Shown here: positions 27,646 to 36,161 of the stretch, piece after piece
How the letters are laid out: the number at the start of each line of letters is the position of its first letter
How positions within the stretch are numbered: position 1 is the first letter of the stretch
Assembly: GCA_964529685.1 (NCBI GenBank)
Contig: CAZGZC010000002.1
Location: 62,001 to 126,000, forward strand
Length of the DNA: 64,000 nt
Direction of reading: 5' to 3'
DNA from: JALQUO01 sp964529685
GTDB lineage: Bacteria; Pseudomonadota; Alphaproteobacteria; Rickettsiales; Midichloriaceae
Position numbers and translations under genes: made by a program
Notes under the pieces: model-generated
The model's input: only the letters and a program-made list of their open reading frames with translations
Told to the model about the DNA's origin: nothing
Databases searched by the model: none

Positions 27646-29430
27646 ATGATAAATAAGAAGATAATAATTGATGGCTTATATAAGGATGACATAACTGTAG
27701 TGTTATCAAAAAATGATAACATAGATGAGTTCCGACACCAAAATTCAACACAAAACTTCATCCAAGGGAATATATATTTAGGAAAAATTGAAAAGATAGA
27801 ACCAGCTCTACAAGCAGCTTTTGTTAATTACGGCAATGGCAAATCTGGCTTTATAAAACTCATAGATATCCATCCAAAATACTATGATCCAGCTAAAGTT
27901 GAAAAATACTTGGGTAATCAAGAACAAAAAGAAGGAAAACAAGAAATAAAAAATGAAGAGATAGACGAAAATGATGTAAGCTCTATCACCAAACAACTAA
28001 TAAATCATAATCCAAATAAATATGTTCCAATCCACAATTTAGTTAAAGTTGATCAAACAATTTTAGTACAAATAGAGAAGGATGAAAGAGGATCAAAAGG
28101 TGCCAGTCTCACTACATTTTTATCAATTTCAGGAAGATATTGTGTACTAATCCTAAACTCGAATAAGTCCAATATCATATCTAAAACAGTAGAGGATGAA
28201 GGTGAGAGAAAGAGGTTAAGAACTATAGCAGATGAACTATCAATGATGCATGAAAATGCCTCGATAATGATAAAACCAAGCGCAGCCTATAAAACTAAAG
28301 TAGAGATAGTAAGAGACTTTGGCTACTTAATAAGATTATGGCAAAATATAGAAAAATGCGCTGAAGGCGCTCAAGCACCACTGTTTATCCATGAGGAAGG
28401 AGATATAATTAAAAAATCAATAAGGGAATTATATGACGGGGAAGTAAGTGAGATAATAGTTTCAGGAAAAGAAGCATATGAAAATGCTCACGCCTTTATG
28501 AAGCTACTTATGCCTAAGTATATCAATAAAGTTAAGCATTATACAGAGATAACTCCAGTATTTATAGAGCATAATCTACATGAGCAGATCAAATCACTCT
28601 ATACAGACACAGTATCACTTCCATCAGGTGGCTATTTAGTTATAAATCAAACAGAAGCTCTAACATCAATAGATGTAAATTCAGGTAGATCAACTGGTAA
28701 TTATAGCGTAGAAGAAACGGCCAAGTTAAATAACTTAGAGGCAGCACATGAGGCAGCAAAACAGATCAAATTGCGGAATATCTCAGGACTAATAGTTATT
28801 GACTTTATAGATATGTACTCGCAAGAAGCGAAAGACACAATTGAGAAGGTAGTGAAGGAAGGCATAGCATCTCAAAATACTAGAGCAATGGTTTCAAAAA
28901 TGGGAGACTTCTGCTTAATGGAAATAAGTAGGCAAAGGTTAGGGAATAGTCTAGCTGAATGTGTATTTCATAGATGTAGAGAATGTAATGGAAAAGGTAG
29001 AGTAAGATCATTTGAACTGACAGCAGTAGCAATCCTCAAGGCAGTTAGAGAAGAGATTTCCTTAATAACTGATAGAGATAGTGATATGATCATAGAGGTT
29101 GGCAGTAGAAAAGAAATAATAATGGATCTTATCAACGATAAAAAAGCAGAATTAACAGAGATAGAAGATCTTTTTCAAGTTAAAATCAACCTCAGAATAG
29201 ATGAAACGGCTAGCCTGGATACATTTTATATCGAGAGGAAGCGGAATAAGAAAAAGAGTAACAATACACCTCTTTCAACTATAGATAGAACTTATTACTT
29301 TAGCGATGAAAAAAAGGATAAAAAAAGATATGATAAAAAGCACTATGAAGTACCAATACTTCAGTTAGAACTACAGAAATCAGCTATGAGAAGAACATTT
29401 GAAAGTATAATTAAAAAATTTAAAAAATGA
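27646..29430 (+). CDS. rne: ribonuclease E/G
   Basis: An endoribonuclease for mRNA decay and rRNA/tRNA maturation. The 594 residues have the S1 RNA-binding domain (about 35-125, IYLGKIEKIEPALQAAFVNYG) with an acidic low-complexity insertion. The DNase I-like catalytic part has Mg ligands in SIDVNSGR and VIDFIDM. The zinc-link reads HRCRECNGKG near residue 450. The C-terminus lacks the long degradosome scaffold of E. coli RNase E, so it could also be called RNase G. It is coupled to the next gene by an ATGA overlap. Confidence 0.92.
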   Translation: MINKKIIIDGLYKDDITVVLSKNDNIDEFRHQNSTQNFIQGNIYLGKIEKIEPALQAAFVNYGNGKSGFIKLIDIHPKYYDPAKVEKYLGNQEQKEGKQEIKNEEIDENDVSSITKQLINHNPNKYVPIHNLVKVDQTILVQIEKDERGSKGASLTTFLSISGRYCVLILNSNKSNIISKTVEDEGERKRLRTIADELSMMHENASIMIKPSAAYKTKVEIVRDFGYLIRLWQNIEKCAEGAQAPLFIHEEGDIIKKSIRELYDGEVSEIIVSGKEAYENAHAFMKLLMPKYINKVKHYTEITPVFIEHNLHEQIKSLYTDTVSLPSGGYLVINQTEALTSIDVNSGRSTGNYSVEETAKLNNLEAAHEAAKQIKLRNISGLIVIDFIDMYSQEAKDTIEKVVKEGIASQNTRAMVSKMGDFCLMEISRQRLGNSLAECVFHRCRECNGKGRVRSFELTAVAILKAVREEISLITDRDSDMIIEVGSRKEIIMDLINDKKAELTEIEDLFQVKINLRIDETASLDTFYIERKRNKKKSNNTPLSTIDRTYYFSDEKKDKKRYDKKHYEVPILQLELQKSAMRRTFESIIKKFKK

Positions 29431-29564
29431 AAAAAACATTAGTCATTTGTATGCTAATCATTAGTGGATGTAGCGCCAAAAACGAAAATGTTATAATACA
29501 AGAATTAAGTCCAGATCAACCCGATTTATCAGTAACAGAAGTAGTTGAAGAAAAAATATCATGA
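29427..29564 (+). CDS. small lipoprotein (45 residues)
   Basis: A 45-residue frame with a clear type II signal peptide: MKKTLVICMLIISGC, with lipobox ISGC and Cys15 as the lipidation site. The mature part is about 30 mostly acidic residues (NENVIIQELSPDQPDLSVTE). Its ATGA start overlaps the rne stop and its TGA overlaps the ATG of the following lipoprotein gene, so all three are translationally coupled. No family is recognised. Confidence 0.65.
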   Translation: MKKTLVICMLIISGCSAKNENVIIQELSPDQPDLSVTEVVEEKIS

Positions 29565-30685
29565 ATAATAAAATGAGAAGAGTTCTAGCAATTATAAGTT
29601 GCATCTTAGGATTAAGCAATTGTACAAAAAAAACTTCAGTTAATGAGAAGCTAGTAGAACAACTAGCAGTAGCGGAGGAAAAAGTTCAAGAGAAAAAACC
29701 GCAAGAATTAAAGATAGAAATAGCCGGTGAAGCGCCAACAAACCAAGAAAAGAAGTTTAAAGTAGAAGACCAAGATGTAATGCTGTTCCAGGAAGAGCAA
29801 ATCAAACCTATAATGGTGGCTGTAATGGCTCCTATGAGTGGTAAGTATGACATGATAGGTAATGGTATAATGGACGGAGCACATATGGCTCTCATTGAGC
29901 TGTTCAATAAGCATAAAATACCAGTACGACTTACAGTAATTGATACTGGCAGCGGAATAGAAGATATGGAGTTTAATATTTCAAAGCTAGATGAAACTCA
30001 GTTTGATATTATTTTAGGACTTACATCTCATGAGCAGCAAGCCTTTGTAGAGAGCTACATAGAAAATTCTCAGCATAAACCTAAGATAATGGCATTACTT
30101 CCAGGAAATTGTTTAATATCTCCAGAAGAACAAGTGAAGTTAATAAATCAGCAAGATAAACAGGCATATCTAGTACTACCTATGAGCGAATCAGAAAAGA
30201 CATGGAAAAGTGATAGAGTTAAAATTCTGCAGTACAGCACTGATGATATCAATATGATTAATGATGATCTAATGAAGATAGCTAAGAGGATAGAAGAAGA
30301 AACAATTGGGCAGAGAGCTATAGTAGTCTTTACAGAAGGTAATTGGAAGCTCCAGAAGTTCATAGCTAATTCTGCATCATTTAAAGACAGAATAGAAATT
30401 ATTTTAGCACCTATCTCACATATAAATACTAGAATGGAAGCAATTAATGAAAAAAGGCATAAGTTCGGTAATATATGGATTATTGGAATAGATCATCAAG
30501 ATTATAATAAGTTTATGAGAGAGTTCTATAATATTCATAATCGCAAACCTTTAGAGATATCCTTTCTATCATATAACGCAGTAAAGGAGTTAAAGAGTGG
30601 AGTCTTTGACGGAGAAAAATGGAATTTTGATAATGTTAACTGTAAACCAAAAATAAAACTTTTTGAACAAAACCATCAAAATTAA
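29561..30685 (+). CDS. penicillin-binding protein activator-like lipoprotein
   Basis: A 374-residue lipoprotein with lipobox LSNC (Cys21) and a periplasmic-binding-protein type I fold (LIVMAPMSGKYDMIGNGIMDGAHMAL-like text begins VAVMAPMSGKYD). This matches LppC/LpoA-type proteins, which activate penicillin-binding proteins from the outer membrane. The N-terminal TPR-rich domain of E. coli LpoA is absent and replaced by a short charged linker, as is usual in alphaproteobacteria. It is flanked by coupled genes: the small lipoprotein upstream and lpxC three bases downstream. Confidence 0.75.
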   Translation: MNNKMRRVLAIISCILGLSNCTKKTSVNEKLVEQLAVAEEKVQEKKPQELKIEIAGEAPTNQEKKFKVEDQDVMLFQEEQIKPIMVAVMAPMSGKYDMIGNGIMDGAHMALIELFNKHKIPVRLTVIDTGSGIEDMEFNISKLDETQFDIILGLTSHEQQAFVESYIENSQHKPKIMALLPGNCLISPEEQVKLINQQDKQAYLVLPMSESEKTWKSDRVKILQYSTDDINMINDDLMKIAKRIEEETIGQRAIVVFTEGNWKLQKFIANSASFKDRIEIILAPISHINTRMEAINEKRHKFGNIWIIGIDHQDYNKFMREFYNIHNRKPLEISFLSYNAVKELKSGVFDGEKWNFDNVNCKPKIKLFEQNHQN

Positions 30686-30688
30686 GCA

Positions 30689-31528
30689 ATGCAAAATACA
30701 ATAAAAGAATCAGTAGAAATCTCTGGGATAGGCATTCACTCAGGAAAAAAAGTGATAATAAAATTACTGCCGAGAGATGAAAATTCAGGCATAATTTTTC
30801 GATCAAATGACGGTAGTAAAGAAGTGCAAGCCAAGTTTGATAGTGTTAGCTCTACCAATATGTCAACAAAGCTATCAAATGGACAACTGACTGTAGACTT
30901 AGTTGAGCATCTAATGGCAGCCATATGGGGAGCAAATATAGATAACTTAGTAGTTGAACTAGATAGCGAAGAAGTGCCAATCCTTGATGGAAGTGCCAAA
31001 CCTTTCCTAGACGCAATAAATAGCATTGGTACACAATCTCAAATCTCTCCTAGAAAAATATTAAAAGTGACAGAAATTATAGAAGTGCAGGAAGATGATA
31101 AATATATCAGAATCTCACCAAATGAGAATGGGCTAATAATTGATATGACAATAGATTTTTCACATAAATTGATTAATTATCAGAAATTCATTTTCTGCAG
31201 CAACGAACAAGTATTTGCAGATTTAATAGCACCTGCCAGGACTTTCGGATTTGTCAAAGACTTAGAATATTTTCATAATAGTGGACTTGCATTAGGAGCA
31301 TCACTTGAGAACTGCATAGGTTTAACTGAAAATGGCATCGCAAATTCGGAAAATCTTCGCTTCCTAGATGAATTTGTTCGCCATAAAATACTAGATTGTA
31401 TAGGAGATTTATTTTTGGCTGGTTACTACCTAAACTGCAGAGTTACAGCCTACAAAAGTGGTCATAGAATGAACAATCTAGCTCTTAGAGAGTTATTTAA
31501 AGATGAAAAAAATTATGAAATTATTTAA
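30689..31528 (+). CDS. lpxC: UDP-3-O-acyl-N-acetylglucosamine deacetylase LpxC
   Basis: A zinc enzyme that performs the committed step of lipid A synthesis. The 279 residues contain the metal ligands His74 (VEHLMAA), His232 and Asp236 (RHKILDCIGD). The catalytic Glu73 and His259 (SGHRMNN) are also present. Both domains are present, although the C-terminus is a little shorter than in E. coli (305). Its presence shows that the organism makes, or recently made, lipid A, which separates it from Anaplasma, Ehrlichia and Wolbachia. It starts 3 bases after the PBP activator gene. Confidence 0.95.
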   Translation: MQNTIKESVEISGIGIHSGKKVIIKLLPRDENSGIIFRSNDGSKEVQAKFDSVSSTNMSTKLSNGQLTVDLVEHLMAAIWGANIDNLVVELDSEEVPILDGSAKPFLDAINSIGTQSQISPRKILKVTEIIEVQEDDKYIRISPNENGLIIDMTIDFSHKLINYQKFIFCSNEQVFADLIAPARTFGFVKDLEYFHNSGLALGASLENCIGLTENGIANSENLRFLDEFVRHKILDCIGDLFLAGYYLNCRVTAYKSGHRMNNLALRELFKDEKNYEII

Positions 31529-31642
31529 TATTTTTTCGAGGCATAGTTATCTTCCTCAACAAAATTTCTCTATTTTTAATAGATTCTTAATATATCTTAT
31601 TATATTATCTTATGAGTCAACATCAATTAAAGTAAAATAAAA

Positions 31643-33213
31643 ATGCAATTTTCAAAAGGATTTTTGGCACTACCACTAAAACAAACAGTCAAATTAGCTC
31701 TATTACCAAAAGAGATAACTAATCAAGCATTAGATGAGATAGCAAAAGAATGCTGTGTTAGGATTGCCAATGTTTCTGATGAAGCAAAGAAAATCTTTCT
31801 CACTGGAGGTATAATAGGTGCAGCATATTATAACCCACTAATCACTAGGTTTTTTTTACAGAAGATGACGATAATGATCAGTATAATGAGGAAAAAATAA
31901 CTGAATACACTTTTAAGGAACATACGATTAAGTTTTTTAGACAGTTTGAGTTTGACAGTCCGCAATTTAAAGAGCTAAGTAGAGCTAATAACCCTAGCCC
32001 AGCAGCTGCGAACAAGGATTATGAATATATAAAACTTGATCATCAAAAAGCGAATACATCTATAAAGTTAAGAATTGTTCAAAAGCTCAAAGATATAGTA
32101 GCATATCTTGATTATGCTGCAGAAGATCCTGAGTTAAAAGCAAATATTGACATTGCTTTAAGCATGATATCTGAGTTGGAATGTGTACCAGGAGTAGAAG
32201 AAAAATTAAATTCTGCTACAGCACAAATGGCATCTTTTTGTGCTAATGGTTTTGAAAAATATTTCTATGACTTTAAGAGTGATTTAATACAAAACGAGAG
32301 TATTACTTTCCTTACAGTTATTAAAGAACATATTGAAACAGAATCACGATCTGCAGAAAAAGATTTGCAGAAAGCTGGGCAGGATTTAAGTTATATGGAG
32401 AAGCTGTGTAATGAGAATTATGGGAAACTTAAAAAGAAGGCATCGAAACTTAAAGGACATTTAAATCATCTGCAGGCAAATAATGTTCATTACATTGCAA
32501 GACTAAAGATTGAAGTTGCTAAAACATATGGATTAGAAAAAGAGGAGTATGATCCTCAATATACAGTGTTTCAATTCCCTGAATATCAAAATTTGCTAGA
32601 AAAATTTCAGAAATTACTAGAAGAAAAATTTGCTAAACCAGAAACAGTAAACCAAGGTATAGAATTTGTTGCAGACAAAATACTTAAAAATCTTGAGAAG
32701 CTTCTTCAAGATGGAAGCATAACGACGGGAGCATGGAAAAACTTTACTAGTCTAAATTTTGAAAATGCAGCATTAATTGAAAAGATGGGAGATTTTCTTA
32801 CATATAATGAAGAAGACTATCAAAGAATATCTGTATCTTTAGATGCAAAAAATCATATAACAAGTGAGATAAGAAGCTTTGTATCAAGGCATTGTATACT
32901 AGAAGGATTAGAAAGTTGGCTAGCTTCAGAGGAGAATAAAATGCTTCTTGCAAGACAAATACGGAATATTAAACTTAAAGTTACAGAAGGTGAAGTTAAC
33001 TTACCTGAGTATCTAAAGACAGTATTAGGAATGGCTAAACCTGGTCAAGATATATCAATTGGTTTGATTAATAGTCTTGTCTTATGGATTGGAGAGTTGC
33101 TTGATTTGAATTTTGACATTGTACAACGTAATAAACAGGCTAAAAATTGGGTAGATCAAATAAAGCAGAAGCAATTAATAATAACAAAGGAGCAAAATTT
33201 AATTGAAGCCTAA
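31643..33213 (+). pseudogene. frameshifted putative effector, coiled-coil, shared C-terminal domain
   Basis: One gene split by a frameshift at a run of eight T (31850-31857). The first part (31643-31900) reads MQFSKGFLALPLKQTVKLAL onward and ends soon after the run. The second frame is open from just after the run to 33213 (its first ATG is at 32164). Adding one T joins them into about 523 residues (RFFFTEDDD at the junction). The product would be largely helical with coiled-coil-like stretches. Residues of the last 92 codons are encoded by the 275-bp segment repeated in the next gene. No family is recognised. It could be a pseudogene, a sequencing error or rescued by slippage. Confidence 0.7.
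32903..33177 (+). repeat. 275-bp repeat, copy 1
   Basis: Matches 34613-34887 over 275 bases with only two differences. Both change amino acids (D to G and K to Q). It encodes the C-terminal domain GLESWLASEENKMLLARQIR onward, in the same frame in both genes. Confidence 0.97.
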
Positions 33214-33291
33214 GATCTGTAATATTGCTGTAATACTTCTACTATAGATTACAATATAATTTAAAAATATTGAAAACTAACATAAACTAGT

Positions 33292-34917
33292 ATGAATAAA
33301 ATTAAACCATTTATAAATCTGGACAATTTGAAAGACAGATTCGATCGAATAAAAGAAAACTTACAAGCAGCAAGCTTGGGAGTAAAACTACAAGACAATC
33401 GGCTTGTAGTTGAAAAACAAGACAATCTTCTTTCTCCTGCAAATCAGAATATCTGGTTAAAGTTTATGCAAGATTGTTTAAATAAAGAGTTCGAGATTGT
33501 TAATCAAGAAAGTGCAAATGTATTACTGCCATCTATTGTTCAGTACTTAGAGAATCGTCAAGATGACAATACTTTGATGATCATAGAATGTGGAATGTGT
33601 GATCTTCCATTCACTAAAATAGAAGACAGAAAATCTGCGAACACGGAAATTATAGCTGATTTGATATTTAATCATAATATAATTCCTGCAAACAATGCAA
33701 TTGATTTCAAGATAGAAGACTTATCTATCTCAAATGAGGTTATTAAAGAGTGCTCTCTGCAATGTGAGGATCGCAAATACAATCCAGGCAAAATGCTTGA
33801 AGGAGCACAAGTTTCAGCTATAACATATAATGTATTAAAATCTCAAGGACTAGAAGCAAATGATTATTTGTTCTATCAACTTAATATCGCTGATGAGGGG
33901 GAGAAGCAACTAACAGAAAAAAAAATTAAACTAGCTTTATTAAGAGCCAATCAAGGCAAGCCAGTTGCATTACAATTGTCAAACCAGTCACACTGGATAA
34001 CTCTTTGCTTACTACCTAATAAGTTTGATCGAAGCAAAGTAGCTCTTGTAATGATGGATGGTAGAGAAAAAGATGCAGAGGTCCAAGCGCTTGATCATAA
34101 CTTTGATGACTTATCTGTTGAAGATAGAAAGCGACTTCTAGAACATCAAAAAGAAGCAGTTGCACAACATCATTTAGACCCGAATAAAATAATTGAACAG
34201 TTAAAAGAACTAGGTCCTAAATTAGATATGAATATATCACAAGTTTATGATTTAAGCGTCAAAGGTCAGCAACAAGACAATAGCTGCGGATTAGATACAG
34301 CTCTAAACACAGCAGCTATAATTCAAACACATGAAAATTATGATGCAGTTGACTTTGACCCAAAGGATTTTCAACAAGCGCTGAATCACCATATTTATTA
34401 TCAGAACAAAGATAACAGATACTACATTCTAAATCAAGAATCATCTTTAGGGAAGGAAGTAATTGTAAAAGAAATTGGTACTCACTGTCTTCTAAGTAGC
34501 CTTGAAGAAGGGATAAATAAGCCTGCACAATCTTTATCTAGCCTTTTAAAAACACTAGTTCTTCCAGAAGAATCTTTACAAAGCGCACAAGAAAGCCCGG
34601 TACAAGCACTGAAAGGATTAGAAAGTTGGCTAGCTTCAGAGGAGAATAAAATGCTTCTTGCAAGACAAATACGGAATATTAAACTTAAAGTTACAGAAGG
34701 TGAAGTTAACTTACCTGAGTATCTAAAGACAGTATTAGGAATGGCTAAACCTGGTCAAGATATATCAATTGGTTTGATTAATAGTCTTGTCTTATGGATT
34801 GGAGAGTTGCTTGGTTTGAATTTTGACATTGTACAACGTAATCAACAGGCTAAAAATTGGGTAGATCAAATAAAGCAGAAGCAATTAGTCGAGAGACAGC
34901 AAGTTCTAGCATGTTAA
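33292..34917 (+). CDS. Ulp1/C48-like cysteine protease, putative secreted effector
   Basis: A 541-residue protein with a CE-clan (Ulp1/C48-type) peptidase core. His234 (SHWITLC), Asp256 (VMMDGRE), the oxyanion Gln326 and Cys332 (QQQDNSCGLD) have the right order and spacing, with Gln six residues before Cys as in Ulp1. Such enzymes remove SUMO, ubiquitin or NEDD8 from host proteins; intracellular Rickettsiales use them as effectors. No signal peptide is seen, so type IV or type I export is more likely. The last about 90 residues are nearly identical to the upstream gene. Target modifier is unknown. Confidence 0.8.
   Translation: MNKIKPFINLDNLKDRFDRIKENLQAASLGVKLQDNRLVVEKQDNLLSPANQNIWLKFMQDCLNKEFEIVNQESANVLLPSIVQYLENRQDDNTLMIIECGMCDLPFTKIEDRKSANTEIIADLIFNHNIIPANNAIDFKIEDLSISNEVIKECSLQCEDRKYNPGKMLEGAQVSAITYNVLKSQGLEANDYLFYQLNIADEGEKQLTEKKIKLALLRANQGKPVALQLSNQSHWITLCLLPNKFDRSKVALVMMDGREKDAEVQALDHNFDDLSVEDRKRLLEHQKEAVAQHHLDPNKIIEQLKELGPKLDMNISQVYDLSVKGQQQDNSCGLDTALNTAAIIQTHENYDAVDFDPKDFQQALNHHIYYQNKDNRYYILNQESSLGKEVIVKEIGTHCLLSSLEEGINKPAQSLSSLLKTLVLPEESLQSAQESPVQALKGLESWLASEENKMLLARQIRNIKLKVTEGEVNLPEYLKTVLGMAKPGQDISIGLINSLVLWIGELLGLNFDIVQRNQQAKNWVDQIKQKQLVERQQVLAC
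34613..34887 (+). repeat. 275-bp repeat, copy 2
   Basis: Second copy of the segment at 32903-33177, direct orientation, about 1.7 kb apart. Near-identity down to third codon positions indicates a recent duplication or gene conversion. Confidence 0.97.
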
Positions 34918-34919
34918 AA

Positions 34920-35792
34920 TCACTTTATGAAAAGCTTTGCAAAGCTTATAGCTTTTGAGAAAAAGCCGTGATTTTCTTCTCTGTCTGGAATTATATTGTA
35001 ATCAATCACAGGTAAGTCAGTTTTAAGATTGAAGTTTTTCTGTAAATCTTGCAGAGCTTGCCTATCAGTTCCGAGTGCATCTATTAAACCTAATTCTAGA
35101 GCTTTTCTACCTGTAAATACCTCACCAGTAACTACAGCTGATATATCTTTGATTCCAGCTCTACTCTCAGCTACCATATCTTGAAAGATAACTTGTGTTT
35201 CATCAATTAGCTTCTGGATACTCTTCGCACCTTCTTCTGTTGGTTGTTGATTTATTGGAGCTCCAAAGACTTGATACTCATCTGGTAATGCCTTGAGATG
35301 AGATGACTTGTATCTGAAAAATTTTACTCCGAACTTTTCTGCCAAACCCGAAACATCTAACATATCTCCGGTTGAAACCCCAATTGAACCGATAGAACTA
35401 GTTTCATAAGCATATATTTTACTAGCTCCCATACCTGCCATATAGGCAGCAGAATCCATATTTTGAGCAGATACAACTAATGGTTTCTTTGATTTAATCA
35501 CATTAAATCCTTTATAAAGAGCCTCGCCGGCTATGGTATAGCCACCATAACTATTAATTTGGAGCAAGACACCTTTAACTTTATCGTTTTCTGCTAAGTA
35601 GTATATATTGTTTAAAACTTCATCATCGTAAACAATCAATCCATTCAGCTGAGTTTTTACTATACACTCTTCCTTAATCTCAGGTTTTTCATTTGGATCT
35701 TTTTTCATAATGAAGAATGCGACTGCAGAAATGAATGCAATTCTCCATATCCATAGCTCTTTTTTTGATTGTTTTACTCTGATTTTTGCCAT
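34920..35792 (-). CDS. sppA: signal peptide peptidase SppA-like (S49)
   Basis: A membrane-anchored serine protease that degrades signal peptides left after Sec export. The frame is open to a TTG at 35846, but the ATG at 35792 (MAKIRVKQSKKELWIWR) gives a conventional positively charged N-terminus before the single membrane segment. The product has 290 residues, the short form. The catalytic Ser lies in YETSSIGSIGV and the Lys in FTGRKALELGLID. QINSYGGYTIAGEAL is a substrate-binding strand. It is convergent with the effector-like gene. Confidence 0.88.
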   Translation of the reverse strand: MAKIRVKQSKKELWIWRIAFISAVAFFIMKKDPNEKPEIKEECIVKTQLNGLIVYDDEVLNNIYYLAENDKVKGVLLQINSYGGYTIAGEALYKGFNVIKSKKPLVVSAQNMDSAAYMAGMGASKIYAYETSSIGSIGVSTGDMLDVSGLAEKFGVKFFRYKSSHLKALPDEYQVFGAPINQQPTEEGAKSIQKLIDETQVIFQDMVAESRAGIKDISAVVTGEVFTGRKALELGLIDALGTDRQALQDLQKNFNLKTDLPVIDYNIIPDREENHGFFSKAISFAKLFIK

Positions 35793-35951
35793 AATAATTT
35801 CTTGCTTGATACTCAAAGAATTAACATATAAGCTTCCACTTTTCAAACTAATACATTTTAATATACTTAATATTGCGGTTCCTATTTCTTTAATCTCACT
35901 GTGAAAATCTTCAATATCTTAATATTTTCTTAGTATTTTTGTTGTAAATAA

Positions 35952-35990
35952 ACTATTATAGGTTGTATAAAATATGCAACCTATAATAGT
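35952..35990 (-). terminator. strong hairpin, probable terminator of the rpsL-rpsG-fusA operon
   Basis: A perfect 14-bp stem (ACTATTATAGGTTG at 35952-35965 with CAACCTATAATAGT at 35977-35990) and an 11-nt loop. On the minus strand, downstream of fusA, it is followed by a T-rich stretch (TTTATTT). The surrounding 315 bases hold no gene. Confidence 0.6.
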
Positions 35991-36161
35991 CTGAAGTCAC
36001 TTAAAATAAAATTAATAATAAAAAATATAAAACAAAATATCTATTCACACACAAGTTCAGTCTTTTTATATAAGAAGTATTTGAATGAACGGCTTTAATA
36101 GAGCTTATATAATAATCATCTTATACAATCTACAACTTCTATTTAGCATTAGAGAGCCAAA

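Noticed and set aside
31850..31857. Programmed ribosomal frameshift at the T8 run
   Set aside because: No Shine-Dalgarno-like stimulator, slow codon or pseudoknot visible; slippage, indel or sequencing error is simpler.
31643..34917. Wolbachia cidA-cidB-like cytoplasmic-incompatibility operon (upstream partner plus Ulp1 gene)
   Set aside because: The Ulp1 gene is much shorter than CidB, lacks visible nuclease domains, and the two proteins share a tail unlike Cid proteins. Only the two-gene order is similar.
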